Source: CAXRGH01 sp964230195 (GTDB taxonomy: Bacteria > Pseudomonadota > Gammaproteobacteria > Enterobacterales > Alteromonadaceae). Taken from it: a DNA stretch of 9,249 bases. Shown in pieces: positions 1 through 7,396 of the stretch. The number at the start of each line of letters is the position of its first letter. Positions within the stretch are counted from its first letter, which is position 1. A model generated the notes under the pieces. The model made no database searches and had not been told where the DNA came from. It worked only from the letters and a program-made list of their open reading frames with translations. Location of the stretch: NCBI GenBank assembly GCA_964230195.1, contig CAXRGH010000125.1:1-9249 (forward strand), read 5' to 3'. A program made the translations under genes and the position numbers.

Positions 1-455
1 GAGCGGTGACTCGCCGTTGTCATCAAGAACTCGTCACCATTCACACTCCTAAGATGAAAGGGGCTAATGGCTTCATGAGCGAGGTGTTCGCTATTTTAGA
101 TGAGTATGATGTGAGTGTGGATCTGATTACAACATCGGAAGTTGCCATAGCGTTAACCTTTGATAAACCGTTGAATGCAGGTTTTTTATCCTCATCAACC
201 AAAAACGCATTAGAGGCCCTTAGACGCATAGCCGACGTAACGGTAGATGAAAATCTAGACCTTATCACGATAGTGGGTAACCACTTACATACCAGCGCAG
301 GGTTATCTGCTCAGATATTTTCAGCATTACAATCGGTGAAAATTCGAATGGTTTGCTATGGAGCCAACCCTCATAACTTATCCTTCTTAGTGGATAGTGA
401 TGCGAGTGAAGAAACGGTTATCCGATTACACGAAGCGCTAATTCTCTCTCAATAA
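1..455 (+). CDS. lysC: Lysine-sensitive aspartokinase III, C-terminal part (5' end outside window)
   Basis: This is the 3' end of an aspartokinase gene, open from the window edge and ending in TAA at 453-455; the kinase domain lies outside. The enzyme phosphorylates L-aspartate, the first step toward aspartate semialdehyde, lysine, threonine and methionine. The visible part is the tandem ACT regulatory module. The first ACT holds SVDLITTSEV, nearly identical to the lysine-binding segment of E. coli LysC as I recall it. The second holds IRMVCYGANPHNLSFLV, close to the E. coli IRMICYGASSHNLCFLV. Residues matching E. coli Met318, Gly323, Phe324, Asp340, Thr344, Ser345 and Glu346 are kept, so lysine feedback is expected; His320-Ser321 are replaced by Gly-Ala and Leu325 by Met. 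The gene converges on nspC with a 19-base gap. Its product pathway supplies the semialdehyde used by the neighbouring dehydrogenase. The isozyme assignment rests on this C-terminal resemblance only. Confidence 0.9.
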   Translation, partial: AVTRRCHQELVTIHTPKMKGANGFMSEVFAILDEYDVSVDLITTSEVAIALTFDKPLNAGFLSSSTKNALEALRRIADVTVDENLDLITIVGNHLHTSAGLSAQIFSALQSVKIRMVCYGANPHNLSFLVDSDASEETVIRLHEALILSQ

Positions 456-474
456 TCAACTTCTGTCTCAGGCT

Positions 475-1596
475 TTATCCCAAGCGTGACTTGAAATCTT
501 GATACTCAAAACTTCTCACCAGTTCAAATGAACCTGATTCGTGAACAAGTCCAATATGAGGATGTTGCACACCGTTAAAAAACGTTGTCTTTACCATAGT
601 GTAATGTGCCATATCCTCAAAAATCAGTCGATCCCCCGGTGCTAACGGTTGGTCAAAACTGTAATCGCCAATGACGTCACCTGCCAAGCATGAATTTCCG
701 CCGAGCTTATAGGTATACTGTTTTTCATTGGGTTGTCCGCTGTTACGCACTGCAGGACGGTAAGGCATTTCCAACACGTCAGGCATGTGTCCCGTTGCCG
801 AAATATCCAATAGGGCGATATCTCCTTGATTATGAATAACATCAACAACCTCAGCTAACAAATAGCCGGTTTCCCATGCAACTGCTGATCCTGGTTCCAT
901 AATAATATGGAGATTGGGGTATTTGCTTTTAAACGCCTTTAGGCTGTTAATCAAATGCGTAACGTCATAATCCTTATGCGTCATTAGATGACCACCACCT
1001 AAGTTCAACCATTTGAGAGAAGGTAACCAGGTTGCAAACTTTTCATCAATTGCCGCTAGCGTTCGTTCTGTTGCGAAGGAATCACATTCACATAAATTAT
1101 GCACATGAAAACCTTCAATACCTGATAAATCTGCTGTCTCTAGTTCCACTTGTCTAATGCCTAAGCGAGAACCGGGTGCACTGGGATCATACAAAGGCGT
1201 CTCTGCTTCTTGATGTTCCGGATTGACCCGTAAACCACAAGAAATATTGGTGGATTCAAATTGGTTTTTGTAGGTTTCCCATTGAGATAGGCTGTTAAAA
1301 GAAATATGGTTTATCAGCGGCAATAATGCGTCAATATCCGATTGCTTATACGCAGGTGCATACGCATGTACTTCTTTATTAAACTCCTCTCTCGCTAGCC
1401 GTGCTTCCCATACAGAACTCGCTGTACAGCCCTTTAAGTATTGTGATACCAAGGGAAAAGTTGACCATGTAGAGAAACCCTTTAACGCAAGAATAATATC
1501 AACCCCAGCTTGCTCTTGAACAGATTTCATTAATTCAAGATTTTGCTTGAGTTTTTGCATTTCAATGACGAAACAGGGAGACGGGATTTCAGACAT
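475..1596 (-). CDS. nspC: Carboxynorspermidine/carboxyspermidine decarboxylase
   Basis: A PLP-dependent, fold-III (alanine racemase-like) decarboxylase of 373 residues, close to the family's usual length. It removes CO2 from carboxynorspermidine or carboxyspermidine, giving norspermidine or spermidine, in the cytoplasm. Visible motifs in order: the PLP lysine in ALKGF (Lys39), the glycine-rich GGGH (200-203) and EPGSAVAW (from 234), which bind cofactor phosphate and ring nitrogen, and SCLAGD (Cys303, Asp307), the counterpart of the catalytic Cys/Asp motif of ornithine and diaminopimelate decarboxylases. The start is the ATG at 1596-1594. A TTG two codons upstream (1602) is also in frame but is less likely; the ribosome site is weak (TAGG, about 10 bases upstream of the ATG). 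It follows the dehydrogenase gene with a 75-base gap containing a terminator-like hairpin. Family identity is strong; preference for norspermidine or spermidine precursors cannot be read from the sequence. Confidence 0.93.
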   Translation of the reverse strand: MSEIPSPCFVIEMQKLKQNLELMKSVQEQAGVDIILALKGFSTWSTFPLVSQYLKGCTASSVWEARLAREEFNKEVHAYAPAYKQSDIDALLPLINHISFNSLSQWETYKNQFESTNISCGLRVNPEHQEAETPLYDPSAPGSRLGIRQVELETADLSGIEGFHVHNLCECDSFATERTLAAIDEKFATWLPSLKWLNLGGGHLMTHKDYDVTHLINSLKAFKSKYPNLHIIMEPGSAVAWETGYLLAEVVDVIHNQGDIALLDISATGHMPDVLEMPYRPAVRNSGQPNEKQYTYKLGGNSCLAGDVIGDYSFDQPLAPGDRLIFEDMAHYTMVKTTFFNGVQHPHIGLVHESGSFELVRSFEYQDFKSRLG

Positions 1597-1620
1597 AATC
1601 AATTAACCTAAGACAGAAAA

Positions 1621-1660
1621 GACAAAAGAAATAAAAGAAGGTAACCCACTGTTACCTTCT
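1621..1660 (-). terminator. Hairpin plus T-rich tract between the dehydrogenase gene and nspC
   Basis: A perfect 10-base inverted repeat (AGAAGGTAAC, 5-base loop, GTTACCTTCT) lies at 1636-1660. Read on the minus strand it is followed by TTTATTTCTTTTGTC, giving the form of a rho-independent terminator 12 bases after the dehydrogenase stop codon. The T tract is interrupted and the stem is only moderately GC-rich, so it is probably partial. No convincing separate promoter for nspC was seen between it and the nspC start, so it may lower nspC expression rather than end the operon. Confidence 0.65.
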
Positions 1661-1671
1661 GATATTGCGAT

Positions 1672-2871
1672 TTATTTTGCGAATGGGCTGTCACATTCCA
1701 TCACGTGCCATGGAAGACCGTGCTCGTTGAGCATATCCATGAAAGGGTCAGGATCAAATTGTTCCATGTTCCAAACACCGGGTTTTTTCCATGTACCGTT
1801 TAGCATTAAGGCAGCACCGATCATCGCTGGAACACCAGTGGTGTAGGATACAGCCTGGGCACCAACTTCGTCATTACATACCGCATGATCACAATTATTA
1901 TAGATAAAAATAGTTTTCTCTTTACCGTCTTTAATGCCCGTAATGTAGGTCCCAATACAGGTCTTTCCGGTGTAACCCTCAGCGAGTGAGCCAGGATTAG
2001 GTAACACCGCTTTCAAAAACTCAAGCGGAACGATTTGCTGACCTTGATAATCAATTGGTTCAATTGACGTCATGCCAATACCTTCAAGCACACGCAGGTG
2101 TGTTAGGTAGGCGTCACCAAAAGTCATCCAAAAGCGTGCGCGTTTGATGGTTGGAAAATGTTTTACCAGAGACTCAAGTTCTTCGTGGAACATCAAGTAT
2201 GACGCACGTTCACCAATGTTTTGATAATGAAGGTCTTCTCTCACACTGAGAGGATCGGTTTCTTTCCATTCGCCATTTTCCCAAAAACGACCACGTTGGG
2301 TAATCTCTCGGATGTTAATTTCAGGGTTGAAATTAGTGGCAAATGCTTGGCCGTGATCGCCGCCATTACAATCAACAATATCCAAATAATGAATTTCGTC
2401 AAAGTAATGTTTGGCAGCATAGGCCGTGTAGACATTGGTAACGCCTGGATCAAACCCAGAACCAAGCAACGCCATAATACCGGCTTTCTCAAAACGTTCT
2501 TGATACGCCCATTGCCAAGAGTATTCAAATTTAGCTTCGTCTTTTGGTTCGTAATTTGCGGTGTCTAGGTAATCAACGCCGGTTTCTAAACAAGCATCCA
2601 TGATGGGCAAGTCTTGATAAGGTAGTGCAAGATTCACAACCAGATCCGGTTGTACTTTGCGAATAAGGTCAGCGACTTGCGTTGCATCGTCGGCATCTAC
2701 AGCGTATGCCCCTTTGACTCGCTCAATGCCGCATTCTGCCTGCAAAGCTTCGCACTTACTGACGGTACGGCTAGCAAGATATATTTCGTTGAAGTGCTCC
2801 GGTAAGCGAGCACATTTTTTGACGGTTACGCCGGCAACACCACCAGCACCAATAATTAATACTCTGGACAT
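1672..2871 (-). CDS. Carboxynorspermidine/carboxyspermidine dehydrogenase (saccharopine dehydrogenase-like)
   Basis: A 399-residue NADPH-dependent reductase of the saccharopine dehydrogenase-like family. In the alternative polyamine pathway known from Vibrio and Campylobacter, this enzyme reductively condenses L-aspartate beta-semialdehyde with 1,3-diaminopropane or putrescine to make carboxynorspermidine or carboxyspermidine. The N-terminal Rossmann motif is VLIIGAGGVAG (Gly8, Gly10, Ala13). ASRT (Ser34-Arg35) after the second strand suits the 2'-phosphate of NADPH. Other family-like segments are TANYEPKD, LGSGFDPGVTN and DCNGGDHG in the middle. The ATG at 2871-2869 is preceded by a good ribosome site, TGAGGA at 2886-2881, nine bases away. 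The next gene, nspC, encodes the decarboxylase for its product, which firmly separates it from true lysine-pathway saccharopine dehydrogenases. No diaminobutyrate aminotransferase/decarboxylase gene is visible in the window, so the source of the diamine is unknown. Confidence 0.9.
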   Translation of the reverse strand: MSRVLIIGAGGVAGVTVKKCARLPEHFNEIYLASRTVSKCEALQAECGIERVKGAYAVDADDATQVADLIRKVQPDLVVNLALPYQDLPIMDACLETGVDYLDTANYEPKDEAKFEYSWQWAYQERFEKAGIMALLGSGFDPGVTNVYTAYAAKHYFDEIHYLDIVDCNGGDHGQAFATNFNPEINIREITQRGRFWENGEWKETDPLSVREDLHYQNIGERASYLMFHEELESLVKHFPTIKRARFWMTFGDAYLTHLRVLEGIGMTSIEPIDYQGQQIVPLEFLKAVLPNPGSLAEGYTGKTCIGTYITGIKDGKEKTIFIYNNCDHAVCNDEVGAQAVSYTTGVPAMIGAALMLNGTWKKPGVWNMEQFDPDPFMDMLNEHGLPWHVMECDSPFAK

Positions 2872-2905
2872 AGTTTTTGATCCTCAGAGAGTGAAATTTT
2901 GTGCG

Positions 2906-2933
2906 ATTGTATTCTGAAAAATTATCAATGCAA
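2906..2933 (-). promoter_or_regulatory. Possible sigma70-type promoter for the dehydrogenase-nspC pair
   Basis: On the minus strand, TTGCAT (2933-2928), a 16-base spacer and TACAAT (2911-2906) lie about 35 bases before the dehydrogenase start. The -10 matches TATAAT at 5 of 6 positions but the -35 matches only 3 of 6. The surrounding stretch is AT-rich, so a chance match is possible. Confidence 0.35.
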
Positions 2934-2973
2934 CAAAAAATGCACAGAAAATTGAGAGTTTCATAAGTCTAAT

Positions 2974-3816
2974 TCACTGTCGTGATTTTGCTGAAAAAAA
3001 TGTCATCACCATCATATGAGGAATAGTGAGGGCTGCTAATACGTAAAATACAGTCTTTACTAAGTTTGTTGGCATAGAAGCTGGCGACAAAAAATAAAAA
3101 TAGACCCAAGCAACCATGGCGTAGGTAGCAATGACTAACGCTAATACCCAGTATTTGTCTCGTACCATGGCATGGCGCAGTGCGGGCCAATGCTGTAGGT
3201 AATGTCTCATGCTGTGCAAACCACAAAAGTAGAGTGTAAAAAATAACAGCGGCGGAAATATAAACGCTAATACTCCCAATCCAATTAATTCAAACACAAT
3301 ATCTTTCCGCTGATGATAGAGCAGGTAAAGACCACAGATTACCAACCATGCTGCCAGCAACAAAGGCTCTGTGTATACCGGCGAGCCCACCAGTAAACTA
3401 AAAATTGCAAAGCTTTCATCCGTATGAAACAGCACCGGAAAACACAAAATAGCACCTCCGCTAAGCACTGATATGCAACTGCTCGTCAGTGTTTTCTCTG
3501 AACAATAATCCATACCAAAATGATAGCTAGACACTATCAAAAAGATAATGAGGGAGATCATTGGTGCAACCAACCATAACCACAAAAAGACACCTGCCAA
3601 AATGACGTAGCTTGTTAAAAATAAGACGAGTTTTGATATGTTTTGGTGAAACTCGGGGATGGCAATCCATGGGTCAAATAAACCATGAGGTAACCCAATC
3701 ATGATGACGAGAGAAAAACTGAGTAGCACCACATAGGGGTTGGCTAACCACAATGCCCCGTATAGTAGACAGGCGGCAAAAATAGTAAAGACGATGGGTT
3801 GGCGTATGATGGTCAT
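2974..3816 (-). CDS. blh: Brp/Blh family beta-carotene 15,15'-dioxygenase (retinal-forming)
   Basis: An integral-membrane enzyme of 280 residues that cleaves beta-carotene at its centre into two all-trans-retinal molecules, the chromophore of the opsin encoded at the head of this operon. The protein is very hydrophobic, with perhaps seven or eight membrane helices. It carries the histidine motifs of the family, predicted to bind iron: GLPHGLFD (His44), SSYHFGMD (His99), a further His131 in LFHTDE, and YFCGLHSMRH (His201 and His205). The ATG at 3816-3814 overlaps the crtY stop codon in an ATGA arrangement, implying translational coupling. It is the last gene of the six-gene operon. No clear intrinsic terminator follows it before the dehydrogenase gene, 102 bases on. 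Family membership and context together make the function secure. Confidence 0.93.
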   Translation of the reverse strand: MTIIRQPIVFTIFAACLLYGALWLANPYVVLLSFSLVIMIGLPHGLFDPWIAIPEFHQNISKLVLFLTSYVILAGVFLWLWLVAPMISLIIFLIVSSYHFGMDYCSEKTLTSSCISVLSGGAILCFPVLFHTDESFAIFSLLVGSPVYTEPLLLAAWLVICGLYLLYHQRKDIVFELIGLGVLAFIFPPLLFFTLYFCGLHSMRHYLQHWPALRHAMVRDKYWVLALVIATYAMVAWVYFYFLSPASMPTNLVKTVFYVLAALTIPHMMVMTFFSAKSRQ

Positions 3817-4964
3817 GATACTGGCATTTTTCCATTAAGGTGGAACGCCAGTACACTTGGAAGTACTCGAAGAAACGGTAACTTGGGTAAATGTTTGATG
3901 ATGGTAAACCAGTGTTTCATGGTGATATCTTCTGTCATGAATCGTGAAAACTGATCAGGGTGCAAACAGTTTGTCATTGTCATCAATAGACTCGGTGCTA
4001 ATTTTGGTTCACGCCTGATAACTTCCAAAAAAATAGAATCCATCAACGTCTGTAGGCTCGGCGCAAGTTTGATATCTGCGACTACCCCGTCTCTTATTAA
4101 ACGAGAGGCACATTCGGTAGCCCAACGTTGGATCGACAAAAACCCGTAACCGGTAGAGGCTCGGAGGGCGCCACCAGTAATACCAGCATGAATAATCCGC
4201 TGACTCGCCTGTTTTTGTTGATTTAATCCCATGGGCAGTATTCCAGACTCTTCTCTCAACACTGAGCGGATACTGATCCCCTCTTGTTCACAAATGTCCG
4301 GTATCAGTGCACGCATCGAAACGGGCGAAGCGGGGATTTGATGAAACCCTGTTGGTTCAATCAGCACATGATGAGGTGAAAAGGGCAAAATGTAATAGAA
4401 GTTAAGCCCTTCATTACTGTGGCTCAAATTAGCCATTAAGCGCGGTTTGTCTGCTTTTTCCAGTGGTGTTTCAAGCAAAACCTCTTGGCCAAAAAACCGT
4501 TGATACAATAATGCATCCTGCCTTTGAGGTAGATAACGCGTATCCACTACGTGGGGTGCTCTGTAGTGTTCATCGTCACAATCAACTATCACGTAGTTCT
4601 GATGTTCCGTCACGTTTGTTACCGTGGAATTTAAATGTAGCGTAATGTTTTGTTGCGCAGTATCCAACAAGCACCGGTCGTAAAAGTGTTTGGAGGGAAG
4701 ACAGCAATAATGTTTATCCTGATAATGATGGGTGATCAATTGGCTTTGACAATCGCTAAACAGCCCATAATGCCATTTGTATTTTGCATGATGGTACCAA
4801 GGGTTGCTTTCATTTGCCCAGAAACACCAAGTTTTGTCATTCTCATACGAAGAACGTTTGTCTAGCATTAGAACACTGCCGCTATAGTGTTGCAGCGCCA
4901 ACTGTTGAGCGAGTGCTAAGCCGCTGCAACCAGCGCCAAGAATAATGAGGTCAAAGTGTTTCAT
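3813..4964 (-). CDS. crtY: Lycopene beta-cyclase
   Basis: A flavoprotein cyclase of 383 residues that converts both ends of lycopene to beta-rings, producing beta-carotene. The N-terminus has a dinucleotide-binding motif, ILGAGCSGLALA (Gly10, Gly12, Gly15). DKTWCFW follows at about residue 45, a hallmark of CrtY-type cyclases. Further family segments are FYYILPFSPHHVLIEPT in the middle, ESGILPMG, then GALRASTGYGFL, and IFLEVIRR toward the C-terminus. The start ATG at 4964-4962 lies nine bases after the crtB stop; its ribosome site is weak (GTGAAG or a GAG close to the start), suggesting dependence on crtB translation. It overlaps blh by four bases. Since no ketolase or hydroxylase gene is present, beta-carotene is expected to be the end product passed to Blh. 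Confidence 0.93.
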   Translation of the reverse strand: MKHFDLIILGAGCSGLALAQQLALQHYSGSVLMLDKRSSYENDKTWCFWANESNPWYHHAKYKWHYGLFSDCQSQLITHHYQDKHYCCLPSKHFYDRCLLDTAQQNITLHLNSTVTNVTEHQNYVIVDCDDEHYRAPHVVDTRYLPQRQDALLYQRFFGQEVLLETPLEKADKPRLMANLSHSNEGLNFYYILPFSPHHVLIEPTGFHQIPASPVSMRALIPDICEQEGISIRSVLREESGILPMGLNQQKQASQRIIHAGITGGALRASTGYGFLSIQRWATECASRLIRDGVVADIKLAPSLQTLMDSIFLEVIRREPKLAPSLLMTMTNCLHPDQFSRFMTEDITMKHWFTIIKHLPKLPFLRVLPSVLAFHLNGKMPVS

Positions 4965-4973
4965 CTCAATGCT

Positions 4974-5903
4974 TCACAACGTAATACGTGACAGATCAAC
5001 ATAATCGGTCAGGGCTTGGTGCAGTTGGTAATTATGTGAGGCTTTAAATCCGTGACCCTGTTGGTTGCGTTGATACCGCAAAAAGCATTCACCGCTAAGC
5101 CAAATCTTATTCAGCAAAGATACATGAGCACGACACTTCCAAGGCACTGGACGTATGACTTTCATACCAATTTCCCGATAGCAGGAAGCAGCTACGTAGA
5201 TCGCGTATCTGACTTTCTTTGGCAGATAATGTAAACCGGCAAAACCGCTCTCGTAATAAGCATCTGCCAGTTCGACTAGCCGTGCTTGCCTCTGTTGTAA
5301 TACTCGCACTGACTCACTACTTTTGATGGCTTGAGGAGACAAGTTATTTACCCAACTACCAGGGATATATCGCCGTTGATTGCAGGCATCTTCGTAGACA
5401 TCACGTGCGATATTGGTGAGTTGCATGGCAATACCTAAATCTATTGCGTGTCGTAATGCCTTTTTGTTGGTTACTCCCATGACTTGACACATCATCAGTC
5501 CCACAGTACCCGCCACTTGATAACAATAGTGTATAAGCTCGTCTTGGGTTGCTAATTCAGGGTTGTTTTGATCTGCCAACATGCCATCAATCATGTGCTC
5601 TAGCGCCATCGTTGGCAACACAAGCTCATCGACGGAGACATAATCACATCGGCTATCGTGCTGGAGTTGAGTTTTAATGGCATTGAGAATCGATGTTGCA
5701 TCACCCTCGTATTCGTCGGCAATGTCATCGAGTCGTCGGCACACTTCGTACAAGCGAAACGCAGGCTCAGCATGTGTTGCACCCATGAACAATGAGGCAA
5801 AATAGAATGTTTTACCATAGTGCGCTGTTGTTGCCCTCGCATCGACCGACGGCTGAAAAAAGTCGAGTACGATCTGGTTGGTTATGGTTTCACTGTGTTC
5901 CAT
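4974..5903 (-). CDS. crtB: Phytoene synthase
   Basis: A squalene/phytoene synthase-family enzyme of 309 residues, which joins two geranylgeranyl diphosphates through prephytoene diphosphate to give 15-cis-phytoene. Both metal-binding aspartate motifs are visible: RRLDDIADE (Asp59, Asp60, Asp63) and NIARDVYEDA (Asp168, Asp172). YGKTFYFASLFM at 29-40 matches the N-terminal substrate-binding segment, and YCYQVAGTVG at 126-135 is the family signature. Arg-Arg-Tyr-Ile-Pro follows the second motif as expected. The ATG at 5903-5901 lies inside the end of crtI, overlapping it by 22 bases in another frame, so the two are probably translationally coupled. Nothing looks damaged. Confidence 0.95.
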   Translation of the reverse strand: MEHSETITNQIVLDFFQPSVDARATTAHYGKTFYFASLFMGATHAEPAFRLYEVCRRLDDIADEYEGDATSILNAIKTQLQHDSRCDYVSVDELVLPTMALEHMIDGMLADQNNPELATQDELIHYCYQVAGTVGLMMCQVMGVTNKKALRHAIDLGIAMQLTNIARDVYEDACNQRRYIPGSWVNNLSPQAIKSSESVRVLQQRQARLVELADAYYESGFAGLHYLPKKVRYAIYVAASCYREIGMKVIRPVPWKCRAHVSLLNKIWLSGECFLRYQRNQQGHGFKASHNYQLHQALTDYVDLSRITL

Positions 5904-7393
5904 GTTTGCTCGGATTTTATGGGCCGGTATTGTGTTTTTAGTAACCCCTCAACCACTTTAGCGGAGCTCAAGACACCTGGTAAGCCCGCACCTGGGTGCG
6001 ACCCGGCACCCACTAACGACAAATTGCTGATCCCTTCTCCCTTGTTGTGGAAGCGGAACCAGGCAGACTGATAAAAGGTCGGTGCGATTGAAAATCCGGC
6101 CCCGTCAGGGCTTAGGTATTCATGTTTGAAATCTTTCGGTGTCATGTAAAACGGGTGCTCAATCGTATTCGTCAGTCCGGGCAGCAAGGTATTCTCTAAT
6201 CGTTCAATAACCCAGGATTTGAGTTGCTCGCCGGCTGTTTCCCACTCTTGACCACCTTGTAGGTTAGGTACGGGTACTAATGCATAGAAGCTGTCGCATC
6301 CGTCTGGGGCGAAGCTTGCGTCGGTGGCAGTAGGGCGATGTAAATAAATGGAGATGTCTTTGTTGAGCTTTTTATGATGAAAAATATCGTCAAGTAGTCC
6401 TTTGAAACTTTCACCCATAACAATGGTGTGGTGTTCAACGTCTTGATATTGTTTGTTCGTGCCAAAGAATAATACAAATAAACCCATGGATTTTTTGGCG
6501 TAACGGCAACGCATCTTGGCAAGCATGGTTGCATTGTTGGACAACAGTGACTGATACAGGAATGCTGGATCAAGATTCGAAATAACGTGATCGCAAGCAT
6601 AATGTTTATTGCTGTCAGTTTTGATTAAATTAATAACACCATCACGAACATCAAAGGCTGTCACTGTCGTCTCTTTTATCACCTCAATACCCACTTCATC
6701 CATTAGTTTTTCAAGGGCGGCGACGAGTGCACCGGTGCCACCCATAGCGAAATGGATCCCGTGTTTGCGCTCTAAGAAATGAATGAGGTTATAGATACTA
6801 GTGGTATCAAATGGATTACCGCCAACCAGCAAGGGTTGGATGGAGAAAGCGCGCTGTAGCTTGGGGGATTGAATGAATTGACACACCAAATCCCAAACCG
6901 ATTGGTAGCTTTTTAATCGAATCATTTTAGGCATCAGACTCAACATGGCCCATAACCGATGGAAAGGCCTATGGGCCAATTCTTCAAAGCCTACCTGATA
7001 TATTGCTTTTGACGCATCAACTAGCGCTCTGTATCCAGCAACGTCTGACTCGCATACTTTAGCGATTTCAGCTTCGATAGTGTCGGCGGACCCGCCGTAG
7101 TTAAAATGACTACCATCGTTATACAAAAATTGATACCAAACCTCCAAAGGTTTGAAATCAACATAATCTTCTCGTTTACGATTAAATAAACTGAACAGTT
7201 CGTCGAATAGGAATGGTGCTGTAATAACAGTGGGACCGGCATCATGCCGGTACCCTGCTTTTTCAAAGACCTGAGCTCTTCCGCCGAGTTTTGATTGGCG
7301 ATCAATCAGTGTGACACTATGCCCAAGCGCTCGCGCTCTGAGAGCTGCTGCCATACCACCAAAACCACCGCCCAATACAAAAATAGACGCCAT
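5882..7393 (-). CDS. crtI: Phytoene desaturase (lycopene-forming, CrtI type)
   Basis: An FAD-dependent carotenoid desaturase of 503 residues, a normal CrtI length, that introduces double bonds into phytoene to give lycopene. The N-terminal FAD site is VLGGGFGGMAAA (Gly8, Gly10, Gly13), followed by GGRAQVFEKAGYRHDAGPTV, very close to the bacterial CrtI consensus. The C-terminal desaturase signature LVGAGSHPGAGLPGV starts near residue 460 and continues SSAKVVEGL. The start ATG (7393-7391) follows the crtE stop by three bases, with a strong ribosome site (GAGGAG) inside the end of crtE. The 3' end overlaps crtB by 22 bases. Four-step desaturation to lycopene is inferred from the presence of crtY downstream and the absence of other desaturase genes. 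Confidence 0.95.
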   Translation of the reverse strand: MASIFVLGGGFGGMAAALRARALGHSVTLIDRQSKLGGRAQVFEKAGYRHDAGPTVITAPFLFDELFSLFNRKREDYVDFKPLEVWYQFLYNDGSHFNYGGSADTIEAEIAKVCESDVAGYRALVDASKAIYQVGFEELAHRPFHRLWAMLSLMPKMIRLKSYQSVWDLVCQFIQSPKLQRAFSIQPLLVGGNPFDTTSIYNLIHFLERKHGIHFAMGGTGALVAALEKLMDEVGIEVIKETTVTAFDVRDGVINLIKTDSNKHYACDHVISNLDPAFLYQSLLSNNATMLAKMRCRYAKKSMGLFVLFFGTNKQYQDVEHHTIVMGESFKGLLDDIFHHKKLNKDISIYLHRPTATDASFAPDGCDSFYALVPVPNLQGGQEWETAGEQLKSWVIERLENTLLPGLTNTIEHPFYMTPKDFKHEYLSPDGAGFSIAPTFYQSAWFRFHNKGEGISNLSLVGAGSHPGAGLPGVLSSAKVVEGLLKTQYRPIKSEQTWNTVKP

Positions 7394-7396
7394 GCT

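Noticed and set aside
1597..1602. TTG start for nspC two codons upstream
   Set aside because: TTG is a rare start and an ATG follows two codons later with comparable spacing to the weak ribosome site.
2221..2568. Plus-strand open frame of 115 codons
   Set aside because: It lies wholly inside the well-supported dehydrogenase gene on the opposite strand, resembles no known protein and has no ribosome site that stands out.
2921..2945. TGCA repeats in the T-rich stretch after blh as a terminator
   Set aside because: Only four bases can pair on each side, far less than a functional intrinsic terminator needs.
5820..6071. Plus-strand open frame of 83 codons across the crtI/crtB junction
   Set aside because: It is a shadow of the two overlapping minus-strand genes; both of those carry clear family motifs in this stretch.
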